From: JACJYE01 sp964432875
GTDB lineage: Bacteria; Bacteroidota; Bacteroidia; Chitinophagales; Saprospiraceae
Direction: 5' to 3'
NCBI GenBank assembly: GCA_964432875.1
Contig: CAYSPJ010000140.1
Coordinates: forward strand, 1-12,582
DNA: 12,582 nt
Of the stretch, positions 6,254 to 12,550 are shown in pieces. The position numbers and the translations under genes are program-made. Under the pieces are notes generated by a model. The model did not search any database. It was not told where the DNA came from and saw only the letters and a list, made by a program, of their open reading frames with translations. Every line of letters starts with the position of its first letter. Positions within the stretch are counted from its first letter, which is position 1.

Positions 6254-8299
6254 ATGACTGCATTGACACCGTTTCAGCAAGCCATCCTGGAAGGCATACC
6301 AGAAGAACTGCCGGCCCTTCAGCCTTATGACCCCAACGTGAGCCATGCCCCCAAGCGCGTTATCAGCCTTTCTGCAGAGGAACAAAAACTGGCCATTGCT
6401 AATGCCCTGCGCTATTTCCCGCCCCGGCACCACAAGCTGTTGGTATCAGAGTTTGCCGATGAGCTGGAGCGCTACGGTAGGATCTACATGTACCGCCTCC
6501 GGCCTGATTACGAGATGTTTGCCCGCCCCATCAGCGAGTATCCTTGCCGCTCAAAGCAGGCGGCGGCCATCATGCTGATGGTGCAAAACAACTTGGACCC
6601 CAAGCTAGCCAAGCATCCCCATGAGCTGATTACTTATGGCGGCAATGGAGCGGTTTTCCAAAACTGGGCCCAATACCGCCTGACGATGAAATACCTGGCG
6701 GAAATGACCGATGAACAAACTCTGGTGCTTTACTCCGGCCATCCCCTGGGCTTGTTCCCCTCCCATTCGGAAGCCCCCCGCGTGGTGGTGACCAACGGGA
6801 TGATGATCCCCAATTATTCCAAAAAAGAAGACTGGAATAAGTATAATGCCCTGGGGGTGACCTCCTATGGGCAAATGACGGCGGGCTCCTTCATGTACAT
6901 CGGGCCACAAGGAATCGTACACGGCACTACGATTACCCTGCTCAATGCCGGCCGCTTGAAGCAATTGGGCAAAGAAAGCCTGAAAGGGCACATCTTTGTC
7001 ACTTCCGGGCTGGGCGGCATGTCCGGCGCTCAATCCATCGCAGCCGTCATCGCCGGGGCCGTCGGCGTCATCGCTGAGGTGGACCCCGATGCGGTGCAAC
7101 AACGCTTGGTTGATGGTTACATCAAAAAGGAAAACGTCTATACGGAGCTCGCGGCGCTCATCAGCCGCATGGAGGACTGCCGCACCCAAGGCGAAGCCAT
7201 TGCCCTGGTTTATCATGGCAATGTGGTGGATTTGTGGGAGCAGTTGGCCAAGGAAAACATCCACATCGAATTGGGTTCTGACCAGACCTCCCTACACAAT
7301 ATCGAAGGATTGGGCTACTGCCCGGCCGGTTATACCTTTGAGCAGGCTAAAAAACTCTTGGAGGAAGACGAAATCCAGTTTATGGCCGAAGTGCGCAGCA
7401 GCTTGCGCCGCCATGTCAAAGCGGTCAACATCATGGTGTCGCGCGGCATGTACTTTTGGGACTACGGCAACGCCTTCCTCTTCGAGGCTGGCAAATCGGG
7501 CGCGGATATCTGGGAGAGCAAAGAGCGCAGCTTGTACCGTTATCATTCTTATGTAGAAGATATTATGGGGCCGATGTGCTTCGACTACGGCTTCGGCCCA
7601 TTCCGGTGGGTATGTACCTCCGGAGCTAAGGCCGATTTGGATACCTCTGACCGACTCGCCGGCCAGGTGTTGCGGGATATGCTGGCCGAAGCGCCCCCGG
7701 AAATCCAGGGCCAACTGCAAGACAATATCCACTGGATTGACGCGGCCGAGGTCAATATCCCCGTGGTGGGATCCATGTCGCGTATCCTTTATGCCGACGC
7801 CGAGGGGCGTATCCGCATTGCGCGGGCTTTCAACCAGGCCATCGCCCGGGGCGAACTCGCTGCTCCCGTCGTTCTGGGTCGCGACCACCACGACGTCTCT
7901 GGTACCGACTCCCCCTTCCGGGAAACCGCTAATATCTATGATGGCTCCCGCTTTACAGCCGATATGGCGGTGCACAACGTCATCGGCGATTCCTTCCGCG
8001 GCGCTACCTGGGTCTCGCTGCACAACGGCGGGGGCGTGGGCTGGGGCGAAGTCATCAACGGCGGCTTCGGCCTGGTACTGGATGGCACGCCCGAAGCGGA
8101 ACGGCGGCTGGAAAGTATGCTCTTCTGGGACGTGAACAACGGCATCGCCCGCCGTTCCTGGGCGCGTAATGAAGAAGCTATCTTCACCGCCCGCCGCGCC
8201 ATGGCTGCCAATCCGCACCTTAAAATCACTATGCCTTATCTAGCGGATGAAGAGCTGCTGGAGGGGGAGAGGGTGAGAAGGGTAAAGGATAAAGGGTAA
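6254..8299 (+). CDS. hutU: Urocanate hydratase (urocanase)
   Basis: Second enzyme of histidine degradation: cytoplasmic, NAD+-dependent, converting urocanate to imidazolonepropionate. At 681 aa it belongs to the long urocanase form, compared with about 555 aa in proteobacteria. Visible signatures are YGGNGAVFQNWAQYRLT, LYSGHPLGLFPSHSEAPRVVV, TSGLGGMSGAQ near the NAD-binding region, FGPFRWVCTSGAKADLDTSD (cysteine at residue 454, in a position expected for the active-site cysteine) and GRDHHDVSGTDSPFRETA. The ATG at 6254 gives the expected MTALTPFQQAILEGIP start. No hutH, hutI or hutG/F gene is in the window. The last 13 or so residues (after ADEELLE) are arginine/lysine-rich and encoded by a heptanucleotide repeat array that also provides the TAA, so the native C-terminus has probably been replaced. 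Confidence 0.96.
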   Translation: MTALTPFQQAILEGIPEELPALQPYDPNVSHAPKRVISLSAEEQKLAIANALRYFPPRHHKLLVSEFADELERYGRIYMYRLRPDYEMFARPISEYPCRSKQAAAIMLMVQNNLDPKLAKHPHELITYGGNGAVFQNWAQYRLTMKYLAEMTDEQTLVLYSGHPLGLFPSHSEAPRVVVTNGMMIPNYSKKEDWNKYNALGVTSYGQMTAGSFMYIGPQGIVHGTTITLLNAGRLKQLGKESLKGHIFVTSGLGGMSGAQSIAAVIAGAVGVIAEVDPDAVQQRLVDGYIKKENVYTELAALISRMEDCRTQGEAIALVYHGNVVDLWEQLAKENIHIELGSDQTSLHNIEGLGYCPAGYTFEQAKKLLEEDEIQFMAEVRSSLRRHVKAVNIMVSRGMYFWDYGNAFLFEAGKSGADIWESKERSLYRYHSYVEDIMGPMCFDYGFGPFRWVCTSGAKADLDTSDRLAGQVLRDMLAEAPPEIQGQLQDNIHWIDAAEVNIPVVGSMSRILYADAEGRIRIARAFNQAIARGELAAPVVLGRDHHDVSGTDSPFRETANIYDGSRFTADMAVHNVIGDSFRGATWVSLHNGGGVGWGEVINGGFGLVLDGTPEAERRLESMLFWDVNNGIARRSWARNEEAIFTARRAMAANPHLKITMPYLADEELLEGERVRRVKDKG

Positions 8300-8392
8300 A
8301 GGATAAAGTAAAAAGTAAAAAGTAAAAAGTGAAAAGGATAAAGGATAAAGGATAAAGTGAAAAGGATAAAGGGGGGTGGGGATGGAGTGGGG
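8261..8392 (+). repeat. C-free heptanucleotide tandem array overlapping hutU stop
   Basis: In strict 7-bp phase from 8275 to 8372 there are 14 units: GAGAAGG, GTAAAGG, ATAAAGG, GTAAAGG, ATAAAGT, three AAAAAGT, GAAAAGG, two ATAAAGG, ATAAAGT, GAAAAGG and ATAAAGG. Consensus is RWAAAGK. G-rich 7-mers extend the phase on both sides (8261-8274 and 8373-8392). No cytosine occurs on the plus strand between 8259 and 8392. The hutU stop TAA (8297-8299) lies within the array. Confidence 0.9.
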
Positions 8393-8398
8393 CGACAT

Positions 8399-8419
8399 GA
8401 ATAACGTATAACGAATAAT
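8399..8419 (+). repeat. Second short heptamer run upstream of the lipoprotein
   Basis: Three in-phase units, GAATAAC, GTATAAC and GAATAAT, end 5 bp before the lipoprotein start. They occupy the place where a promoter would be expected; no TAnnTTTG box is seen there. Confidence 0.6.
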
Positions 8420-8424
8420 CGACT

Positions 8425-9228
8425 ATGAGAGCATTTCTTTTTATCTTGGCTATAGGCCTGCTGATGGCGAGCTGTGGCCGCAATAGCGAACAACAAAAAG
8501 CAGAGGGTGAGGCCAGTACAAGCCGTGCCAGGCTCAGCGGCGATTCCCTGCGGTTGTTATACGCGGCGTTTCTCGCTGCCCGCACTGATTCCATGCCTAC
8601 TTCTCAGCCCAAAGCAGAGGGGAGGCTCTATCCCGTAGACGAAGCCCCTCTGGACACCAGCTTTTACGTCTTTCGCGAGCAGCTCCGGCAAGCAATCGAG
8701 CGCAAGGATGTCTTTTACCTGTTGGACGTGGCGGCAAAAGACATTAGTGTGACCTTTGGGGAAGAAAGTGGCTTTGCTGATTTTATCAGCATCTGGGGGC
8801 TGGATTCCAAACAGCCTGACACCCTGGAAATCTGGCAGGTGCTCGGCCGCATCCTTGCTGGCGGCGGCGCTTTCGCCGATGGGCGCAAGGCTTTTAGCGC
8901 ACCATACATATATGCTACCTGGTCAGAACAGTACGATGCTTTTGATTATGGGGCCATTACAGGCAGTGGGGTACGCCTGCGGGCTCAGCCTAGCCTCAGC
9001 AGCCGCATTGAGAAAACCGTCTCCTACGACATCGTGCTGGTACTGAAGGAGGAGCACATTGAAGAAATTGACGGGGAGCGCTACCCTTGGGTCCAGGTTG
9101 AAACCCTGGACGGCACCCAGGGCTATGTCTATGGCAAGTTCATCTCTTATCCAGTGGGTTACCGCGCCGGCTTCCGCCGCGCCGCCAATGGCGAGTGGTT
9201 TATGATGTTTTTTGTGTCGGGGGATTGA
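8425..9228 (+). CDS. SH3-domain lipoprotein
   Basis: Envelope lipoprotein of 267 aa. A short lipoprotein signal peptide (RAFLFILAIGLLMAS) ends at C17 in LLMASC, followed by a polar, low-complexity linker rich in E, Q, S and T. The middle part (about 70-165) is helical and of no recognised family. A bacterial SH3 (SH3b) domain occupies about residues 178-241: GSGVRLRAQPSLSSRI, then YPWVQVETLDG and QGYVYGKFI, the usual RxxPSxxS...WxxV...GYVxxxY pattern, probably binding peptidoglycan or peptide ligands in the periplasm. It starts 125 bp after hutU with repeats in between, so co-transcription with hutU is possible but a functional link is not evident. No intrinsic terminator with a T-run follows directly. 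Confidence 0.85.
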   Translation: MRAFLFILAIGLLMASCGRNSEQQKAEGEASTSRARLSGDSLRLLYAAFLAARTDSMPTSQPKAEGRLYPVDEAPLDTSFYVFREQLRQAIERKDVFYLLDVAAKDISVTFGEESGFADFISIWGLDSKQPDTLEIWQVLGRILAGGGAFADGRKAFSAPYIYATWSEQYDAFDYGAITGSGVRLRAQPSLSSRIEKTVSYDIVLVLKEEHIEEIDGERYPWVQVETLDGTQGYVYGKFISYPVGYRAGFRRAANGEWFMMFFVSGD

Positions 9229-9276
9229 GGGCTGGGGGAGGGGAGCGCGCTAATTTACGATCAAGCCCTTCGTGCT

Positions 9277-9318
9277 GATTCGCGTTCCCCAAAAATCTCG
9301 GGAGGGAGAACGCGAATT
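9277..9318. repeat. Inverted repeat downstream of the lipoprotein
   Basis: ATTCGCGTTC (9278-9287) and GAACGCGAAT (9308-9317) form a perfect 10-bp stem, extendable by a G-T pair, around a 20-nt loop containing CCC and GGG. There is no T-run on the plus side, so it looks more like a dispersed palindromic element than a terminator. Confidence 0.6.
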
Positions 9319-9396
9319 TCCGCCAATGCAAGCTCTAATTCTCGCTAAAGCTGTTCCACGTTTACTCGCGTGCTAAATACAATGTATGCCCTGATA

Positions 9397-9658
9397 CGTG
9401 GGTAGAGACGATTCTTGAATCGTCACCATTGCTGTGGATGATCTCGTCCGTNNNNNNNNNNNNNNNNNNNNNNNNNNNNNNNNNNNNNNNNNNNNNNNNN
9501 NNNNNNNNNNNNNNNNNNNNNNNNNNNNNNNNNNNNNNNNNNNNNNNNNNNCGTGGGTAGAGACGATTCTTGAATCGTCACCATTGCTGTGGATGATCTC
9601 GTCCGTTCGGTATTTGTCCTGGTGCGTGGGTAGAGACGATTCTTGAATCGTCTCTACC
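9397..9658. repeat. 73-bp-period tandem repeat with palindromic core, interrupted by gap
   Basis: A 55-bp segment starting CGTGGGTAGAGACGATTC and ending GATCTCGTCCGT occurs identically at 9397-9451 and 9552-9606, on both sides of the N run. A third copy starts at 9625, 73 bp after the second, but diverges after GAATCGTC. The third copy carries the full palindrome GGTAGAGACGATTC / GAATCGTCTCTACC (9629-9642 and 9645-9658, TT between). In copies 1 and 2 the right arm lacks TCT and ends GTCACC. An 18-bp spacer joins copies 2 and 3; the sequence just before copy 1 (GTATGCCCTGATA) resembles the end of that spacer. Confidence 0.9.
9452..9551. other. Assembly gap (100 N)
   Basis: Exactly 100 N, the conventional length for a gap of unknown size. 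It starts right after one full 55-bp repeat copy and ends right before an identical one, so it most likely hides further tandem copies. Confidence 0.95.
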
Positions 9659-9813
9659 TATATCGGTTTGGGCGTTGTCACCGGTCCGATGATGTCCACA
9701 TTCACGATGCGGAGAAAATGCGGGACATAATCTGGCTTGGGCTTGTCTGCCAGCGGGTTCGTTACCAACCACTCTTGCCCGCTTCCTGTTGGGATGTTCG
9801 GAAAGAAATACAT
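9658..9813 (-). CDS. Short hypothetical ORF or gene remnant (51 aa)
   Basis: On the minus strand, ATG at 9813..9811 opens 51 codons ending with TAG at 9660..9658. The peptide begins MYFFPNIPTGSGQEWLV, continues NPLADKPKPDYVPHFLRIV and ends VDIIGPVTTPKPI. The composition looks like protein, with varied residues and plausible codon choice, and not like translated repeat. It has no signal peptide or known domain. A TACATTTT sequence (near match to TAnnTTTG) lies about 14 nt upstream of the ATG. The last base of the stop codon is the first base of the GGTAGAGACG palindrome, so the element may have truncated a longer reading frame. I do not recognise the family; it could be a small gene, a truncated gene or chance. 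Confidence 0.4.
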   Translation of the reverse strand: MYFFPNIPTGSGQEWLVTNPLADKPKPDYVPHFLRIVNVDIIGPVTTPKPI

Positions 9814-9856
9814 AGCTTTTGTTGTTAAAATGTAGGCGGCAATTTGAGGGGTTGCG

Positions 9857-9892
9857 ATCCCGCTTCGCTTCGCTCAGAAGGGACGTCGCTAC
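9857..9892. repeat. REP-like element, copy A
   Basis: ATCCCGCTTCGCTTCG followed by CTCAGAAGGGACGTCGC. It shares the pattern TCCCGCTTC...TTCAGACNGGGACGC with copies at 12250 and 12358. TCCC and GGGA ends can pair to form a small hairpin. Confidence 0.6.
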
Positions 9893-10123
9893 GCTCCGGC
9901 TGAAGAGCCACGAGCTTATCCCAAAGCATCGCACCGCTTTGCTTGGTCAGGATGCCAAAGCTGAGGTCTGCTCAGCGATGAGATCGGAACCACTCAAATG
10001 AAATCCACCTGGTGAAAAAAATAATTGATAGAGTTGGTATGCGATGCCGGCTAACCGGTTTCAAAAGGGGGAGGGTTGAGAAATTTTCACAAAAAATATA
10101 TAACCAAATCGCCATATTTTAAG

Positions 10124-10157
10124 GCAAAAAAAATCCCGTTTTGGGGGCGTTTTTTGC
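10124..10157. terminator. A/T-armed hairpin, possible second terminator
   Basis: GCAAAAAA (10124-10131) pairs with TTTTTTGC (10150-10157), with CCC and GGG able to pair inside. Read on the minus strand it ends in a run of eight T, so it may back up the terminator of the upstream minus-strand gene. Confidence 0.4.
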
Positions 10158-10179
10158 AAAGGCTACCTGCCCGTGCTGC

Positions 10180-10199
10180 AAAAACCGCCCCGGAACGGT
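10180..10199 (-). terminator. Intrinsic terminator overlapping the stop of the helical-repeat gene
   Basis: On the minus strand ACCGTT (10199..10194) pairs with GGCGGT (10189..10184, two G-T pairs) around CCGG and is followed by TTTT. The first base of the stem is the last base of the TGA stop codon. Confidence 0.6.
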
Positions 10200-11716
10200 C
10201 ATTCGCGTTGCTCGATTAATTCCAAAGTGTATTTCCACAGTTTTTCGTAGGGGATGATTTCGATCTCAAAGGTCTGGTTGGCCATCTCGATGGGGAGTGC
10301 CAGCAGGGCCTGGAAGTCGTCCTGAGCTTTAGTCTCCGCCGCTGCCCGGCGGAACGCGTTTTTCGGGATTTGCAGCAGCATCTTCAGGAAGAAATTGCTG
10401 CGTTGGGTCTCTTCATCGCGCATATATCGGGTGCGGTATTTGTCGATGGCTTCCACCCGGTCAATGAGCTCGTCGTGGCGCTGGTTGGCGATGCCGAGCA
10501 GCAGCTCGATGAGGATGATGGGGATGTTCATGCCTTGCTTGTCTTTGGTGAAGACCTGCATCTCGTTGAGGAACTTCGACAGGCGGAAGCTGCTCGTCTT
10601 GGCCGCCTTGCCGCTCTGGGGCGGCAGCTTGCCCGCCAGCTCCAGGAAATGCAGATAAGCCTCGGAAATCTTCCAGGTTTCCTGCACGTTATCCGGTAGG
10701 GTGCTGAAGGTGGGGTGTGCCATGATTTTGTTAAGCAGGTCGCGGGCTTCAGCGTAGGCCCCATCGTGGGTGTGCAGCAGGAAGGAGAGCTCATAGACTT
10801 TGAACCAGTTGAATTTCCCCTCTTCCAGATATTTCAGGCACTCGGCCGCCTCCTGCCGGGCTTTGTCGAACTGGCGCAACTGTACGTGGCAGATAAACTT
10901 CTGGTAGTGGAAGATCTGCAGCGGCACGCTGGCGATGAAGTCCTTTTCTTTAAAGAAATCAATAGCCCGCTGGCACACCTTCAGCGTCCCCTGATAGTCA
11001 TTCACGCTGGTGTGGATACTCGCCTCGATGAGCCGGCCGCAGAGGTGGAGCTGATAGGAATCATATTGCTCCAAGGCTTCCCGTACCGCTTCGTGATAGG
11101 CCTTGGCCTTCTCCTGGAATTCCGTCTTGGTCGCCTTGCTGTTTATGAAGCCGATGCTCAGCTCGATGTAGTACTCCTCCGCCCGGTTTTCTTGCAGCCA
11201 CAACTGCTCATAGAGCTTAAAATCCTCATTGTATTGCTGGTACTTCTTATAGTCGCCCTCGATGGTGCCGTGAAACAGCCGCAAGGTGTGGCAGATATCA
11301 ATGGCCAGTTCAGTGAATTCGTACTGCTTGGCGATTTTCAGTAGCTTGCGGGCGATGCCGGTCGCGGCGGTGCGGGCATTTTTGCCGAATAATATCTTGG
11401 CGGCAGCCCATTCTTTATAACATTCGTAGTAAGCTTTTTGGCGGTCGGTGTAAGAAGCTTGCTTCAGGTCGATTACGAAAAGCGAATTGACCAGGCGGTC
11501 TTTCAGGCTCTTGCGCAGCTTCTGGTAGCTGGGGGATTGCTTGTCAGCATCATAGAAGTACGCTGCTGCTTCGTCATCTTCGGCAAAGCGGCCATCGGCC
11601 ACCAGGTCGTAGAATTCCTGCAGCTTGGAGGTGCCATTGCTTTGGTCCCCCATCAGTTCTACCGCCCGGAGCTTGGTGCGGGTCACGATTTGTACCAGGT
11701 CTAAAAGGTCTCTCAT
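10199..11716 (-). CDS. Helical-repeat (TPR-like) protein of unknown function
   Basis: This 505-aa protein is probably cytoplasmic, with no signal peptide or membrane segments. It is almost wholly helical: successive 30-40-residue helical hairpins with TPR-like spacing, such as YTDRQKAYYECYKEWAAAKIL, AATGIARKLLKIAKQYEF, YQGTLKVCQRAIDFFKEKDF, LRQFDKARQEAAECLKYLEE and GAYAEARDLLNKIMA. An N-terminal unit MRDLLDLVQIVTRTKLRAVEL precedes them. No catalytic motif is visible, so a scaffold or protein-binding role is inferred. I chose ATG 11716 because the residues encoded upstream to 11839 (GFYCGFIYHSFPAGFHLPP) look unlike protein and the family, as I remember it from Saprospiraceae genomes, starts at MRDLL/MDxL. 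It is transcribed alone and towards the lipoprotein gene. Paralogues are likely elsewhere in the genome. Confidence 0.85.
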   Translation of the reverse strand: MRDLLDLVQIVTRTKLRAVELMGDQSNGTSKLQEFYDLVADGRFAEDDEAAAYFYDADKQSPSYQKLRKSLKDRLVNSLFVIDLKQASYTDRQKAYYECYKEWAAAKILFGKNARTAATGIARKLLKIAKQYEFTELAIDICHTLRLFHGTIEGDYKKYQQYNEDFKLYEQLWLQENRAEEYYIELSIGFINSKATKTEFQEKAKAYHEAVREALEQYDSYQLHLCGRLIEASIHTSVNDYQGTLKVCQRAIDFFKEKDFIASVPLQIFHYQKFICHVQLRQFDKARQEAAECLKYLEEGKFNWFKVYELSFLLHTHDGAYAEARDLLNKIMAHPTFSTLPDNVQETWKISEAYLHFLELAGKLPPQSGKAAKTSSFRLSKFLNEMQVFTKDKQGMNIPIILIELLLGIANQRHDELIDRVEAIDKYRTRYMRDEETQRSNFFLKMLLQIPKNAFRRAAAETKAQDDFQALLALPIEMANQTFEIEIIPYEKLWKYTLELIEQRE

Positions 11717-11905
11717 ACGTTCTGGGCAAACGCACACATTCTGAGCGAAACGCAGGGGCGGGAGGTGAAAGCCAGCGGGAAAAGAATGATAGATGAATCC
11801 GCAGTAAAATCCCACCCCTACATTTCTGCTTAGGAGCATGTGCTCTTAATGCATATTGTGTAATCCAAAAAAATCTTGTTGTAGGCTTTTTTATCCAAAA
11901 CAGCA

Positions 11906-11994
11906 ATACATCCATCAACCCAGCATTTGCGGCGTGCCGCACATACTGCCTATAATGCCCCATCGGGGCGCCTCAATTTTTGGGATGGATGTGT
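11906..11994. other. Possible structured RNA with outer stem and two inner hairpins
   Basis: ATACATCCATC (11906-11916) pairs with GATGGATGTGT (11984-11994) over 11 bp with one T-G pair. Inside lie GCGGC-GT-GCCGC (11929-11940) and GCCCC-ATC-GGGGC (11957-11969). The result is a cloverleaf-like shape of about 89 nt without tRNA arms. I recognise no known RNA family, and strand is undetermined. Confidence 0.25.
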
Positions 11995-12113
11995 AGGTTT
12001 CGACTAAAAAGCCACCACTAGGTGGGATTGGGTATAAGAAACGAATTGCCAGCTACAAATGTAAGCAATTCATCTTGGTGATGCAAATATAGATGAAAAA
12101 AATAATACATGCC

Positions 12114-12147
12114 AACCACATGAACATGTGGTAATTATGTGGTTTTT
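12114..12147 (+). repeat. Alternative hairpins sharing one ACCACAT arm
   Basis: ACCACATG (12115-12122) pairs with CATGTGGT (12125-12132). The same arm, as AACCACAT, can instead pair with ATGTGGTT (12137-12144), which leads into TTT. The two structures exclude each other, as in attenuators, but no gene follows within the window. Confidence 0.35.
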
Positions 12148-12249
12148 AGGAGGGACGGGGGGGCACCATTAATATATGATATAGTATGTAAGTTCAAAGT
12201 GGAAAGCTCAAAAGCTAGTATTCGGGTGCTTTCCAACTTCCGCCTTCCA

Positions 12250-12277
12250 ATCCCGCTTCGTTCAGACGGGACGCAAG
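12250..12277. repeat. REP-like element, copy B
   Basis: ATCCCGCTTCGTTCAGACGG followed by GACGCAAG. CCCG and CGGG arms form a short hairpin. It lacks the extra 5 bp found in copies A and C. Confidence 0.6.
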
Positions 12278-12357
12278 TGCTTCCGCCTTCCGCATAGGCA
12301 CGCCCGGGAGAGAGTTATCCACAGATGACACCGATGTGCAGATGGTTTGCCCTTTCG

Positions 12358-12392
12358 CTCCCGCTTCACTTCGTTCAGACTGGGCGCAAGCG
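12358..12392. repeat. REP-like element, copy C
   Basis: CTCCCGCTTCACTTCG followed by TTCAGACTGGGCGCAAGCG. Copies B and C both continue into TTTCCGCC/CTTCCGCC-type sequence, so the shared unit is longer than the hairpin. Confidence 0.6.
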
Positions 12393-12446
12393 TTTCCGCC
12401 TTTACCTTTCCGCTTTCAGGGGCATTAGGGGCACGAAGGACATGAC

Positions 12447-12475
12447 GCGAGGGATGCTACAGCATGACCTGTCGC
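12447..12475. repeat. Small stem-loop
   Basis: GCGA (12447-12450) and TCGC (12472-12475) flank ATGC-TACA-GCAT (12454-12465). No T-run follows in phase; it may be one more dispersed element. Confidence 0.35.
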
Positions 12476-12493
12476 CTTTTGCTTTCTAAAAAT

Positions 12494-12511
12494 CGCGGGC
12501 TGAAGCCCACG
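12494..12511. repeat. GCGGGCTGAAGCCC palindrome
   Basis: CGCGGGCT-GA-AGCCCACG: five perfect pairs (GGGCT/AGCCC), one C-A mismatch and two more pairs. The sequence has the look of short dispersed palindromes seen in intergenic DNA of many bacteria. Confidence 0.45.
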
Positions 12512-12550
12512 GCTAGTCATCATTCCGGTGAGATGCCCTTCAATGCCCCC

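Larger units (their letters stand above)
9814..10179. other. Intergenic stretch without convincing gene
   Basis: This stretch holds a REP-like element (9857-9892), a small CCGG-centred palindrome near 10053-10063, AT-rich sequence and a long A/T-armed hairpin (10124-10157). Open frames through it encode only repeat-derived arginine/serine-rich peptide and are not supported as genes. Confidence 0.6.

Noticed and set aside
8229..8594. Minus-strand frames with periodic LSFILYP-type peptide
   Set aside because: They are translations of the heptamer array.
9397..9658. Palindromic tandem repeat as a CRISPR array
   Set aside because: Units and their intervening sequence are both repeated, so there are no unique spacers, and no cas genes are in the window.
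9819..10001. Plus-strand 60-codon frame with SRFASLRRDVATLRLK
   Set aside because: Its sequence is the REP-like element read in frame, and it overlaps no conserved motif.
11574..11963. Minus-strand frame upstream of and overlapping the helical-repeat gene
   Set aside because: Its 3' half is out of frame within a clear gene and its 5' half is unrecognisable; no family features.
11990..12012. GGTTTCGACT resembling the start of tmRNA or a tRNA T-arm
   Set aside because: No acceptor stem, tag reading frame or matching 3' CCA end is present.
12315..12323. TTATCCACA, a perfect DnaA-box sequence
   Set aside because: It is a single site without a cluster of boxes, AT-rich unwinding region or dnaA/dnaN neighbours; it lies in a CACAGATGACACCGATG-like repetitive context.
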